A stretch of 64,000 nucleotides of DNA from Pseudomonas borbori (lineage in GTDB: Bacteria; Pseudomonadota; Gammaproteobacteria; Pseudomonadales; Pseudomonadaceae): positions 95,008 to 159,007 of the forward strand of contig NZ_FOWX01000013.1 of assembly GCF_900115555.1 (NCBI RefSeq). Direction: 5' to 3'. Below, piece after piece: positions 57,196 through 64,000 of the stretch. Numbering within the stretch: position 1 is the stretch's first letter; each line of letters begins with the position of its first letter. Made by a program: the position numbers and the translations under genes. The notes beneath the pieces were generated by a model, which ran no database searches, was not told the origin of the DNA, and saw nothing but the letters and a program-made list of their open reading frames with translations.

Positions 57196-57891
57196 ATGAC
57201 CCTAGACCTCTACGGATTCGGCCCGGCCCTGGCCGCCGGCACCCTGATGACCATCAAGCTGGCGCTCAGCGCGCTGGCCCTGGGTCTGGTGCTCGGTCTG
57301 CTCGGTGCATTGGCCAAGACTTCCCCGTACAAGCCGCTGCAGTGGCTTGGCGGCACCTATTCGACCATCGTGCGCGGCATCCCCGAACTGCTCTGGGTGC
57401 TGCTGATCTATTTCGGCACCGTGCAGCTGATGCGCAATCTGGCCGACCTGCTGGGCATCGAGAGCCTCGAACTGAGCGCTTTCGCCGCCGGCACCATCGC
57501 CCTGGGCATCTGTTTCGGCGCCTACGCCACCGAGGTGTTCCGTGGGGCCATACTCGCCATCCCCAAGGGTCATCGCGAAGCCGGTCAGGCCCTGGGCCTG
57601 TCCAGGCCGCGGATCTTCTGGCGCCTGATCCTGCCGCAGATGTGGCGCATCGCCCTGCCCGGCCTGGGCAACCTATTCATGATTTTGATGAAGGACACCG
57701 CTTTGGTGTCGGTGATCGGCCTGGAAGAAATCATGCGCCGCTCGCAGATCGCCGTCACCTCGAGCAAAGAACCCTTTACCTTTTTCCTGGTGGCGGCCTT
57801 TATCTACCTGGGTCTCACCATAGTCGCCATGATCGGCCTGCACTTCCTTGAGAAGCGCTCCAGCCGCGGCTTTATCAGGAGCGCGGGATGA
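57196..57891 (+). CDS. Amino-acid ABC permease, HisQ-type
   Basis: A 231-residue inner-membrane permease with about five transmembrane helices and the ABC-permease EAA loop (REAGQALGLSRPRIFWRLILPQ). The KLALSALALGLVLGLLGAL start and the STIVRGIPELLWVLLIYFG helix are typical of HisQ/AotQ. Its stop overlaps the next permease gene in ATGA (57888-57891). Confidence 0.92.
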   Translation: MTLDLYGFGPALAAGTLMTIKLALSALALGLVLGLLGALAKTSPYKPLQWLGGTYSTIVRGIPELLWVLLIYFGTVQLMRNLADLLGIESLELSAFAAGTIALGICFGAYATEVFRGAILAIPKGHREAGQALGLSRPRIFWRLILPQMWRIALPGLGNLFMILMKDTALVSVIGLEEIMRRSQIAVTSSKEPFTFFLVAAFIYLGLTIVAMIGLHFLEKRSSRGFIRSAG

Positions 57892-58577
57892 ACTGGGAAG
57901 TAATCATCAAATGGCTGCCACGCCTGGCCGAAGGCGCCATGCTGACCCTGGAACTGGTGGCCATTGCGGTCGTTGCCGGTCTGATCCTGGCCATCCCCAT
58001 GGGCATCGCCCGCGCCTCCCGGCACTGGTACGTACGCGCCCTGCCCTACGGTTATATCTTCTTCTTCCGCGGCACCCCGCTGCTGGTTCAGCTGTTCCTG
58101 GTCTACTACGGCCTGGCCCAGTTCGATGCGGTGCGCGAGGGCCCGCTCTGGCCCTACCTGCGCTCGCCCTACTGGTGCGCCATCCTGACCATGACCCTGC
58201 ACACCGCGGCCTATATCGCCGAGATCCTGCGTGGCGCGATTCAGGCCGTACCCTCGGGTGAAGTGGAAGCAGCACGCGCCCTGGGCATGTCCCGCTTCCA
58301 GACCATGTTCTATATCATCCTGCCGCGCGCCGCGCGCATCGGCCTGCCCGCCTACAGCAACGAAGTGATCCTGATGCTCAAGGCCAGCTCCCTGGCCAGC
58401 ACCGTCACCCTGCTGGAACTGACCGGCATGGCCCGCACCATCATCGCCCGCACCTACCTGCCGGTGGAGATCTTCTTCGCCGCCGGCATGTTCTACCTGC
58501 TGATCGCCTTCATCCTGGTGCGCGGCTTCAAGCTGCTGGAACACTGGCTCAGGGTCGACGCCTGCCAGGGCCGCTGA
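57888..58577 (+). CDS. Amino-acid ABC permease, HisM-type
   Basis: A 229-residue partner permease with five or so transmembrane helices: GAMLTLELVAIAVVAGLILAIP, FFFRGTPLLVQLFLVYYG, and the EAA loop VEAARALGMSRFQTMFYIILPRA. With the HisQ-type protein it forms the heterodimeric channel. Overlap with the preceding gene ensures equal synthesis. It is the last gene of the operon; the methyltransferase follows 42 bases later. Confidence 0.93.
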   Translation: MNWEVIIKWLPRLAEGAMLTLELVAIAVVAGLILAIPMGIARASRHWYVRALPYGYIFFFRGTPLLVQLFLVYYGLAQFDAVREGPLWPYLRSPYWCAILTMTLHTAAYIAEILRGAIQAVPSGEVEAARALGMSRFQTMFYIILPRAARIGLPAYSNEVILMLKASSLASTVTLLELTGMARTIIARTYLPVEIFFAAGMFYLLIAFILVRGFKLLEHWLRVDACQGR

Positions 58578-58619
58578 GGCGATGGGGCGCTCGTGGCCCC
58601 CAGGCATGACGACACGCGC

Positions 58620-59837
58620 ATGAACGACTCCCCCCTCAGCGGCGACCGCCTGCTCCAGCGCTTCCAAGCGCTGGACGCCTTTGTCCTGCAGCACCAGGCG
58701 CTCTGGCGACCGCGGCCATTCACCCAGCGGCAACTGCCGTGGGAAAACCAGCACCCGCAACTCGCCCGCTGGCTCAGAGCGCGCAGCCTGGAACAGGCCG
58801 AGGTCAGCCACAACCAGCCGCACCTGCTCGATGCCCCCGCGCCCTTTGCCGGACTCGCCGCGCAGGCAGAAACCCTGAGCCAAGTCGGCGCATTCGCGCC
58901 ACAGCCCTTGCCGCCCCTGCCGGCGCGCTTCTCGGTCGACGTGCCGGGACGCAAGTGGCAACAGATCCAGGCCTTCGCCGGCTGCCTGCAGTTCCAACAG
59001 CCCTCACGCCACTGGCTCGACTGGTGCGCCGGCAAAGGCCACCTCGGCCGCATGCTGGCGCATGACGGGCGCCCCCTGACCTGCCTGGAACACAACCCCG
59101 AACTGGTACGCAGCGGCCACCTGCTAAGCCAACGCCTGCACCTCAACGCCAGGCACCTGCAACAGGACGTACTCGGCGCCGATGCCGGCGCGCAGCTCGA
59201 GCGCGAACACACCCCGGTCGCCCTGCATGCCTGCGGCGACCTGCATGTACGCCTGATGCAACTCGCCAGCGCGGCCGGCTGCCGCCAACTGGCCATAGCA
59301 CCCTGCTGCTACAACCGCATCGCCAGCCCCGACTACCAGGCGCTCTCCGCTGCCGCCCAAGCGTCTGCCCTGCGACTCTCGCTGGATGACCTGGCCCTGC
59401 CGCTCAGCGAAACCGTCACCGCCGGCGCCCGTGTGTGCCGCCAGCGCGATCGCTCCATGGCCTGGCGCCTGGCCTTCGACCTGCTGCAACGCGACTTGCG
59501 CGGTATCGACCAGTACCTGCCCACGCCCTCCCTGCCGACTGCCTGGCTGGCGAAAGACTTCGCCGACTACTGCACAGACCTCGCCGCCCTGAAACAACTG
59601 CCCGCGCCAGCCGCTGCAACAGACTGGCAACGGCTGCAGGCCCGAGGCTGGCAACGCCTGGCCCAGGTACGCAACCTGGAGTTGCTGCGCGGCCTGTTCC
59701 GCCGCCCCCTGGAACTCTGGCTGCTGCTCGACCGCGCCCTCTACCTGCAAGAGCAGGGCTTCAGCGTACGCCTCGGCAGCTTCTGCCCGCAGCAGCTCAC
59801 CCCACGCAACCTGCTGCTGCTCGCCGAACGCAGCTAA
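58620..59837 (+). CDS. SAM-dependent methyltransferase, function unknown
   Basis: A 405-residue protein with an AdoMet motif I DWCAGKGHLGRMLA around residue 139 and, further on, TPVALHACGDLHVRLMQ and IAPCCYNR, the pattern of the Methyltransf_32/GSTCD-like group, where the Ala-Pro-Cys-Cys-Tyr motif is characteristic. Substrate unknown; related proteins have been proposed to methylate nucleic acid or protein. The ATG at 58620 is preferred to an in-frame upstream ATG at 58593. It lies 42 bases after the transport operon in the same direction. Confidence 0.82.
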   Translation: MNDSPLSGDRLLQRFQALDAFVLQHQALWRPRPFTQRQLPWENQHPQLARWLRARSLEQAEVSHNQPHLLDAPAPFAGLAAQAETLSQVGAFAPQPLPPLPARFSVDVPGRKWQQIQAFAGCLQFQQPSRHWLDWCAGKGHLGRMLAHDGRPLTCLEHNPELVRSGHLLSQRLHLNARHLQQDVLGADAGAQLEREHTPVALHACGDLHVRLMQLASAAGCRQLAIAPCCYNRIASPDYQALSAAAQASALRLSLDDLALPLSETVTAGARVCRQRDRSMAWRLAFDLLQRDLRGIDQYLPTPSLPTAWLAKDFADYCTDLAALKQLPAPAAATDWQRLQARGWQRLAQVRNLELLRGLFRRPLELWLLLDRALYLQEQGFSVRLGSFCPQQLTPRNLLLLAERS

Positions 59838-60401
59838 GCTCAGCCAAGTTGCCCACATTATCTGTGGATAACTGTGTTGATAGATTCTGAGCAGACTCGC
59901 GCAATGCCTCTAGCATCGGCCCTCGCAACGCCTGCTCGTTTTTTGAACAACAAACAAAGATCAATAAAAACATACACTTATAAAAAACCGAGAAATACCT
60001 CACAAACAACACCTGCACTCTCACGAAACGGCGCCAGCTTGTGCATAAGGATTTCGCGGCTAATCGCCAGTCCCGCAATAAACCACCCGAATAGCAACAC
60101 CGATCAGGTCGGCGCCCAGGCATACGCAGCGCTTCGCTTTTGCTGGAAAATCACCCCGGCACACTGCTTTTTGGCAGCTGCCTGCTTTCACCGCGGGGAG
60201 CATGAACCACATGGACGGAGGGCAGATAAATTGCCGAGCGCATTTTCGCAACGCCCGCGCCCCTCTGCCGAAGCCCCCCCCCGGAACGCCGCCCACGCCT
60301 TGCCAACGTCAGGGTGGTCAGGGCTTGTACAGAATCAGAATAAACAATGCGCAGACGACTTTACTCGGCCAAACGAATGGATATAATGGCGGCCCTTCAG
60401 T
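59838..60401. other. Intergenic region before tRNA-Thr
   Basis: 564 bases without a convincing gene. At 59863-59871 there is TGTGGATAA, a perfect DnaA-box complement, isolated. Next comes an A+T-rich stretch to about 60000. TATAAT at 60382-60387 is a good -10 for the tRNA, but no strong -35 was found. Several short open frames here show no coding quality. Confidence 0.55.
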
Positions 60402-60477
<76 letters not shown>

Positions 60478-60486
60478 TCTAAACGT

Positions 60487-60563
60487 TTCATGCAGTGCCA
60501 AGCAGTGTCATGAACGCCCCAGAAAGCCCGCCTAGCGCGGGCTTTCTGCTTCATGCAGTGCCA
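60487..60563. repeat. Direct repeat near the island's left end
   Basis: TTCATGCAGTGCCA occurs at 60487-60500 and 60550-60563, and each copy is followed by a related GAGT/AGT-TCAT segment, so similarity extends over about 27 bases. They straddle the tRNA terminator and lie just before the integrase gene. This placement suits integrase arm-binding sites or an attachment-site duplication. Confidence 0.55.
60521..60547 (+). terminator. Terminator after tRNA-Thr
   Basis: Arms AGAAAGCCCGC (60521-60531) and GCGGGCTTTCT (60537-60547) around a five-base loop, located 44 bases after the tRNA. Confidence 0.88.
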
Positions 60564-60645
60564 TCGAGTTTCATCCAAGCGCTTGCCATTTGAGTACCCG
60601 CACAAGTACCTTTGATTGGTTCAACAATCTCTGGGTACTCGACTC

Positions 60646-61869
60646 ATGCCATTGACCGTCCTTCAGGTGAAGAACGCCGCACCACGCGACAAGGATTACG
60701 GCCTTGCCGATGGCGGCGGACTGTTTCTGTGGATTCGTGCCGCAGGAGGAAAATCCTGGCGATTCCGCTTCCGTCTGGATGGTAAGCAGTCCCATATCTC
60801 CCTAGGCACTGTCGACAAGGTGACGCTGGCACAAGCCCGTCAGCTGGCATCTGAGGCACGCCAACTTGTAGCGCAGGGCATGCATCCAGGGCTGGAGCGC
60901 GAGGCCAAAAAAGCTCAGGCAGCAATAGCCCGAGCGAATACCTTCAAGGGGCTAGCGCTGGAATGGCATCAACACAAAGCACCTCGATGGTCGGCGGGAT
61001 ACGCAAACGACGTTTTGGAAGCCTTCGAGCGGGACATCTTCCCCCAAATGGGAGGCCTGCCCCTTGCCACCATAAAACCCATGCAGTGGCTGCACGCATT
61101 CCGCAAGATCGAAGCACGCGGTGCACTTGAAGTACTGCGCAAAACTCGTCAGCGCTGCCAGGAGGTATACCGATATGCAATCGCAACTGGCCGTGCCGAA
61201 TACAATCCCATAGCGGATATTGGTGGCGCACTACAAACGCCCACCACAAAACACTATCCGTTCTTACCCATTACTGAACTGCCGGAACTGTTGCGCTCCA
61301 TCCAGGCCTGCCCAGGTAACGACACCGTCAAGATCGCAACCCGCCTTTTGATTCTAACGGGAGTGCGAACGGCCGAGCTGAGAGGGGCTCCATGGTCGGA
61401 GTTTGACCTCGATAAGGCGCTCTGGCTGATCCCTGCTGCGCGTATGAAGATGCGCCGCGCTCACCTGATCCCACTCTCCAAGCAGGCCGTGGTAGCACTG
61501 CGTGAGTTGGAAAGCATCACTGGTGGCTACACGCTCGCGTTCCCCGGTCGTATAGATCCAGCAAAGCCGATGAGCGAGGCCGCCATCAACCAACTACTGA
61601 AGCGCTCAGGCTACGACGGGCGAGCCACAGGCCATGGATTCCGCCACACGATGTCTACCACTCTGCACGAACAGGGTTATCACAGCGAATGGGTCGAAAC
61701 CCAGTTGGCACATGTGGACAAGAACAGTATTCGCGGCACCTATAACCATGCTCAGTATCTGGAGGGGCGGCGAGAAATGCTTCAGTGGTATGCCGACCAT
61801 TTGGATGTTTTGCCTTGCGACAGTGCCGGACCGTCCTCTTCCGCCAAAAGTCCGGAGTACGCTGTATGA
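60646..61869 (+). CDS. Tyrosine integrase, P4/DUF4102 type
   Basis: A 407-residue site-specific recombinase. The N-terminal DUF4102 arm-binding domain (MPLTVLQVKNAAPRDKDYGLADGGGLFLWI) is typical of integrases that use tRNA genes. The catalytic residues are present: Arg241 in LTGVRTAELRG, His330 and Arg333 in GHGFRHTM, His356 and nucleophile Tyr366 in GTYNHAQ. No frameshift is visible, so it is probably active. The ATG at 60646 is chosen over one ten codons upstream on family similarity. It overlaps the following unknown gene by four bases, which is unusual for an integrase gene. Confidence 0.94.
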   Translation: MPLTVLQVKNAAPRDKDYGLADGGGLFLWIRAAGGKSWRFRFRLDGKQSHISLGTVDKVTLAQARQLASEARQLVAQGMHPGLEREAKKAQAAIARANTFKGLALEWHQHKAPRWSAGYANDVLEAFERDIFPQMGGLPLATIKPMQWLHAFRKIEARGALEVLRKTRQRCQEVYRYAIATGRAEYNPIADIGGALQTPTTKHYPFLPITELPELLRSIQACPGNDTVKIATRLLILTGVRTAELRGAPWSEFDLDKALWLIPAARMKMRRAHLIPLSKQAVVALRELESITGGYTLAFPGRIDPAKPMSEAAINQLLKRSGYDGRATGHGFRHTMSTTLHEQGYHSEWVETQLAHVDKNSIRGTYNHAQYLEGRREMLQWYADHLDVLPCDSAGPSSSAKSPEYAV

Positions 61870-62609
61870 ATGATGATGTCATGCGAATACCTGATCTAGT
61901 GAAAGAGTGTGCTCGTTACTATGAAGTAGATGATCAGGAAGCTGCACACACTCTACACGAGCTGATTAAAGAGTTATCTTTAGAGTACAGCGTGCGCCAA
62001 GGAAAAGTAGCTCTTCCCAGCCATATATTTTGGGTCGGGCGGGTGGACGGACCACAACAATCAATCAGGACTTATAAGCTTTTTTTCGAAGGACTCGTTG
62101 AATATCTAGATCTTCTCAGCGACCCACTATCGAGTGTTGAAAAATATTCAATCCGCTCATACTGTGAAAGCGACTCATCAGCTAAAAACATTCCAGTGAA
62201 TCTTATATATCTGTCTAGGATCGCACTTGGTGAGTGGGCCTTGAATGCCGGCATTGAACCCCCTACCTACATACTAGAAGGAAGCTCAGCTAAGCGAGCC
62301 AAGAAAAATGAGGAAGAACCGACTCTCAAAGAGAATGAACTAGCAACCGTTAGCAGAATCACCAATGGATTGTTTGACTTAATTAAAGCGATTGATAAGT
62401 CTCACTCTGAGGTGCCACTCACGAAACAAGATAAAGACCGTCTCCGAGAAATTAAACGTGGTCTCGCTCTCCTCAACAATCCGCCGCGGACTAATTTTGA
62501 TCGGTACTCTACCGTTATTTTGCTAGCAAAGGATGCCGGTGTCGAAATGCGCTGCGACCCAAAAACACTGAGAAGATATATGCGCCCCAAATCCAATGAT
62601 AACGATTGA
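61866..62609 (+). CDS. Unknown island protein coupled to the integrase
   Basis: A 247-residue, highly charged and presumably cytoplasmic protein with no signal peptide or membrane segment. The first 100 residues look alpha-helical (RIPDLVKECARYYEVDDQEAAHTLHELIKELS), the centre is mixed, and a lysine-rich linker (SSAKRAKKNEEEPT) leads to a C-terminal helical domain. The first segment could be a DNA-binding helix-turn-helix but no named family is recognised. Codon use and base composition are A+T-rich compared with the chromosome, indicating transfer. The ATGA overlap with the integrase is strong evidence that it is translated together with it; it may help excision or target choice. Confidence 0.7.
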   Translation: MNDDVMRIPDLVKECARYYEVDDQEAAHTLHELIKELSLEYSVRQGKVALPSHIFWVGRVDGPQQSIRTYKLFFEGLVEYLDLLSDPLSSVEKYSIRSYCESDSSAKNIPVNLIYLSRIALGEWALNAGIEPPTYILEGSSAKRAKKNEEEPTLKENELATVSRITNGLFDLIKAIDKSHSEVPLTKQDKDRLREIKRGLALLNNPPRTNFDRYSTVILLAKDAGVEMRCDPKTLRRYMRPKSNDND

Positions 62610-62629
62610 AATCTCATGGTAAAAAACTT

Positions 62630-62662
62630 GGGAATCCTCATGTGAATTCGGGAATTCCCATG
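62630..62662. repeat. Two 13-base repeats at 20-base period upstream of alpA
   Basis: GGGAATCCTCATG (62630-62642) and GGGAATTCCCATG (62650-62662) differ at two positions and repeat every 20 bases, about two helical turns. The second contains the palindrome GGGAATTCCC. They sit some 70 bases before the alpA start. Likely operators for an island regulator; an iteron role for the TrfA-like protein is a less likely alternative. Confidence 0.6.
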
Positions 62663-62728
62663 ACTCCTCGCTTGAGATGCCATTGAATCCATAGCCATCC
62701 AATCAGGTACTAAGGAGTCCCGACCAAG

Positions 62729-62932
62729 ATGGCTACTCAACCTATCTCGCCAGCACTGCTACGCCTTCCTGCTCTCTGCGCTCTAGTCGGACTGAGCAAA
62801 TCTCAAATCTATCGGCTGATTAAGGCCGGCGAGTTCCCCGCCGCCATCCCGCTTGGGGCGAACTCTGTTGCATGGCCTGCCGAACACGTGCACGCCTGGA
62901 TTGCCGGTAAAATTAACGCATCCATTCGTTAA
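62729..62932 (+). CDS. AlpA-family transcriptional regulator
   Basis: A 67-residue MerR/AlpA-type winged-helix protein: LLRLPALCALVGLSKSQIYRLIKAGEFPAAIPLGANSVAWPAEHVHAWI, the standard AlpA pattern with the SKSQIYRLIKAGEFP recognition helix and the V-W-x2-x2-V-x-W-I end. In P4-like satellites and related islands such proteins control excision and integrase expression. An AAGGAG ribosome site lies upstream. Two bases separate its stop from the next gene's ATG, so they are cotranscribed. Confidence 0.9.
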   Translation: MATQPISPALLRLPALCALVGLSKSQIYRLIKAGEFPAAIPLGANSVAWPAEHVHAWIAGKINASIR

Positions 62933-62934
62933 CG

Positions 62935-63681
62935 ATGTCGCTTGATAGCATGCTTGCAAAGCTAGAAAAAAATCGAAAGCGCTCTCGTGATAAGCCGCAA
63001 GAGATTATCGAGATTTCTCGTAGTTTATTGTCGAACTGGCCAGATTCAGCTTTGCGCATCCCTAACTTTGCTCTTCGTTCAGCGTTGTTTGCAGCTGTCG
63101 GCAAGGGGCACCGCCCGCACTTTGAGCGAGCAAATATTAACGCTCTAGGTGGGATCAGTATCATTTACACGGGAGCCTTACTTGATCAAGACGACCTCGA
63201 AGTCTGGGAAGCCCTACTGCACCTGACACTAATACAAGGGTCGGAGTGCCAGATAAGCGGCTACCGACTTTTGAAGTATCTCGATAAAACCGACACTGGC
63301 AAAAACAGAGCAACCTTAGAAAAACAACTAAGCAGAATGAATGCTACTGCATTGCAGGTTCGGATAGGCGAGCACTCATACGAAGGCAGCTTGATTCACG
63401 AGATCTATCGTGATCATGCAACTCGTAATTATATAATTCGATTGAATCCGAATCTCCGCGTTCTGTTTCTTGCTGATCAGTTCACTGATTTGGATCGGAC
63501 CATTCGTCGAAATCTTCGCGGGAAACCTCTTGCACAGTGGCTGCACGGCTTCTATGCAACACACGCAAGGCCATTCGATCTAAAGGTCGAAACTTTGCAT
63601 AAGTTGTGTGGGAGCCGAGCTATCTGTTTAGCTGACTTTAAGCGGTCACCAATAAATAAGGTCATAATAATGACCCCGTAG
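62935..63681 (+). CDS. TrfA-like replication initiator, 3' end likely disrupted
   Basis: A 248-residue protein resembling TrfA, the initiator of RK2-type plasmids: RIPNFALRSALFAAV, then SIIYTGALLDQDDLEVWEALLHL, LLKYLDKTDTGKNRATLEKQLSRMNATALQV, LNPNLRVLFLADQFTDLD and HARPFDLKVETLHKLCGS all follow the order and spacing of the TrfA fold. After CGS, full-length TrfA proteins carry about 40 more residues of a winged-helix end; here similarity fades after LADFKRS and the frame ends at TAG 63681 in sequence that belongs to an IS630-type insertion. The initiator is therefore probably truncated. It is cotranscribed with alpA. Confidence 0.75.
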   Translation: MSLDSMLAKLEKNRKRSRDKPQEIIEISRSLLSNWPDSALRIPNFALRSALFAAVGKGHRPHFERANINALGGISIIYTGALLDQDDLEVWEALLHLTLIQGSECQISGYRLLKYLDKTDTGKNRATLEKQLSRMNATALQVRIGEHSYEGSLIHEIYRDHATRNYIIRLNPNLRVLFLADQFTDLDRTIRRNLRGKPLAQWLHGFYATHARPFDLKVETLHKLCGSRAICLADFKRSPINKVIIMTP

Positions 63682-63706
63682 ACCCGATGATTGGCCCCCC
63701 CCATCC

Positions 63707-64000
63707 ATGAAGCACAAGCCCTTACCGTTGACCGAAGAAGAGATCCTCAAGCTGGAAGAGATCGTTCACAAGGGCACAGATTGGCGCAGCCGGGATCGGG
63801 CAGGAACGCTGCTGCGACTTGCGCGCGGTGATTCGCCTAAGGCGGTGGCCGAAGCTTTTGGGGTCTGCACCCAAACCGTCTACGAACGTCGACAACAGTG
63901 GTTGAGCAAAGGCTTTTCGGGCCTGTTTGATGCGCCCCGCTCGGGTGCCCCAGGCAAGCTGTCGGCCTATCTGTCGACGCTTTCTGAGTGGGCACAAGCA
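63707..64000 (+). CDS. IS630-family transposase, partial
   Basis: An open frame from the ATG at 63707 to the window edge gives 98 residues starting MKHKPLPLTEEEILKLEEIV. The segment GDSPKAVAEAFGVCTQTVYERRQQWLSKGFSGLFDAPRSG is the helix-turn-helix opening of IS630-family transposases. The left end of the element must lie between about 63645 and 63700, where a small hairpin GGTCAT-AATA-ATGACC (63660-63675) occurs and where the TrfA-like frame loses its similarity. The rest, with the DDE catalytic domain, is outside the window. Confidence 0.8.
   Translation, partial: MKHKPLPLTEEEILKLEEIVHKGTDWRSRDRAGTLLRLARGDSPKAVAEAFGVCTQTVYERRQQWLSKGFSGLFDAPRSGAPGKLSAYLSTLSEWAQA

Noticed and set aside
59863..59871. 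Perfect DnaA-box sequence near an AT-rich stretch, possible origin
   Set aside because: Only one box, no cluster, and no dnaA, gidA or rpmH gene nearby. A 9-base word is expected by chance at this scale.
62630..62662. Iterons of a plasmid origin for the TrfA-like protein
   Set aside because: Only two copies, 13 bases long, unlike the arrays of 17-base iterons of TrfA origins; operator is the simpler reading.

Overview
The window is a chromosomal segment of a Pseudomonas-type gammaproteobacterium. Base composition is high in G+C. The gene order (pip, the hut cluster, blc, fbp, typA, thiI-glnA, ntrBC, trmL, secB-grxC, gpmI, envC-like, ctpA, hisFA-H-B, asmA, mutY-yggX, a His/Arg-type amino-acid ABC operon) is, from memory, the order seen in Pseudomonas chromosomes such as P. 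aeruginosa. The NtrC/sigma-54 sites, the GntR-type HutC operators and the abundant intergenic stem-loop repeats fit the same group. No species is claimed.

Layout. 1-3036: end of proline iminopeptidase, a small lipoprotein and an EstA-like autotransporter esterase. 3159-11486: a compact histidine-utilisation cluster (hutG-hutI-hutH-hutU, hutD-hutC, and divergent hutF) encoding the five-step route to glutamate and formate, with TGTATATACA operators at both promoter regions. 11664-19812: lipocalin, small lipoprotein, DUF924, fructose-1,6-bisphosphatase, a cysteine-cluster protein and a DUF3999/DUF2339 membrane pair. 20070-23506: typA and thiI. 23602-29386: the nitrogen-control block, glnA with paired NtrC sites and a -24/-12 promoter, two tandem DUF4124 proteins, then ntrB-ntrC with their own NtrC palindrome and a second -24/-12 match. 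29993-37067: trmL, secB-grxC-rhodanese, gpmI, an EnvC-like activator and ctpA. 37256-42154: two paralogous periplasmic binding proteins and the histidine-biosynthesis genes hisB-hisH-(DUF2164)-hisA-hisF. 42377-47168: an FAD oxidoreductase and the overlapping asmA-like/mutY/yggX genes. 47364: tRNA-Phe.

Two accessory segments follow. 47677-55207 is a type I restriction-modification locus (hsdM, hsdS, a PD-(D/E)XK-like protein with a DUF5655-like tail, hsdR) placed directly after tRNA-Phe. The hsdS specificity domains are visibly AT-rich, and a gene remnant plus a helically phased short repeat lie in front of hsdR. From 60402 a tRNA-Thr is followed by a tyrosine integrase and an AT-rich island: an unknown protein translationally coupled to the integrase, an AlpA-type regulator behind a 20-bp-period repeat, and a TrfA-like replication initiator whose 3' end appears cut by an IS630-type insertion running off the window. 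The int-alpA-rep order resembles a phage satellite or a small integrative replicating element and is the most unusual content of the window. Between the two islands lie core genes: an ATPase-binding protein-permease-permease amino-acid importer and a methyltransferase.

The intergenic regions hold several palindromic or terminal-inverted-repeat elements (at about 11.5, 29.5, 30.9, 34.1, 37.1, 39.8, 47.2 and 55.4 kb), some of them MITE-like. No CRISPR array or rRNA was seen.
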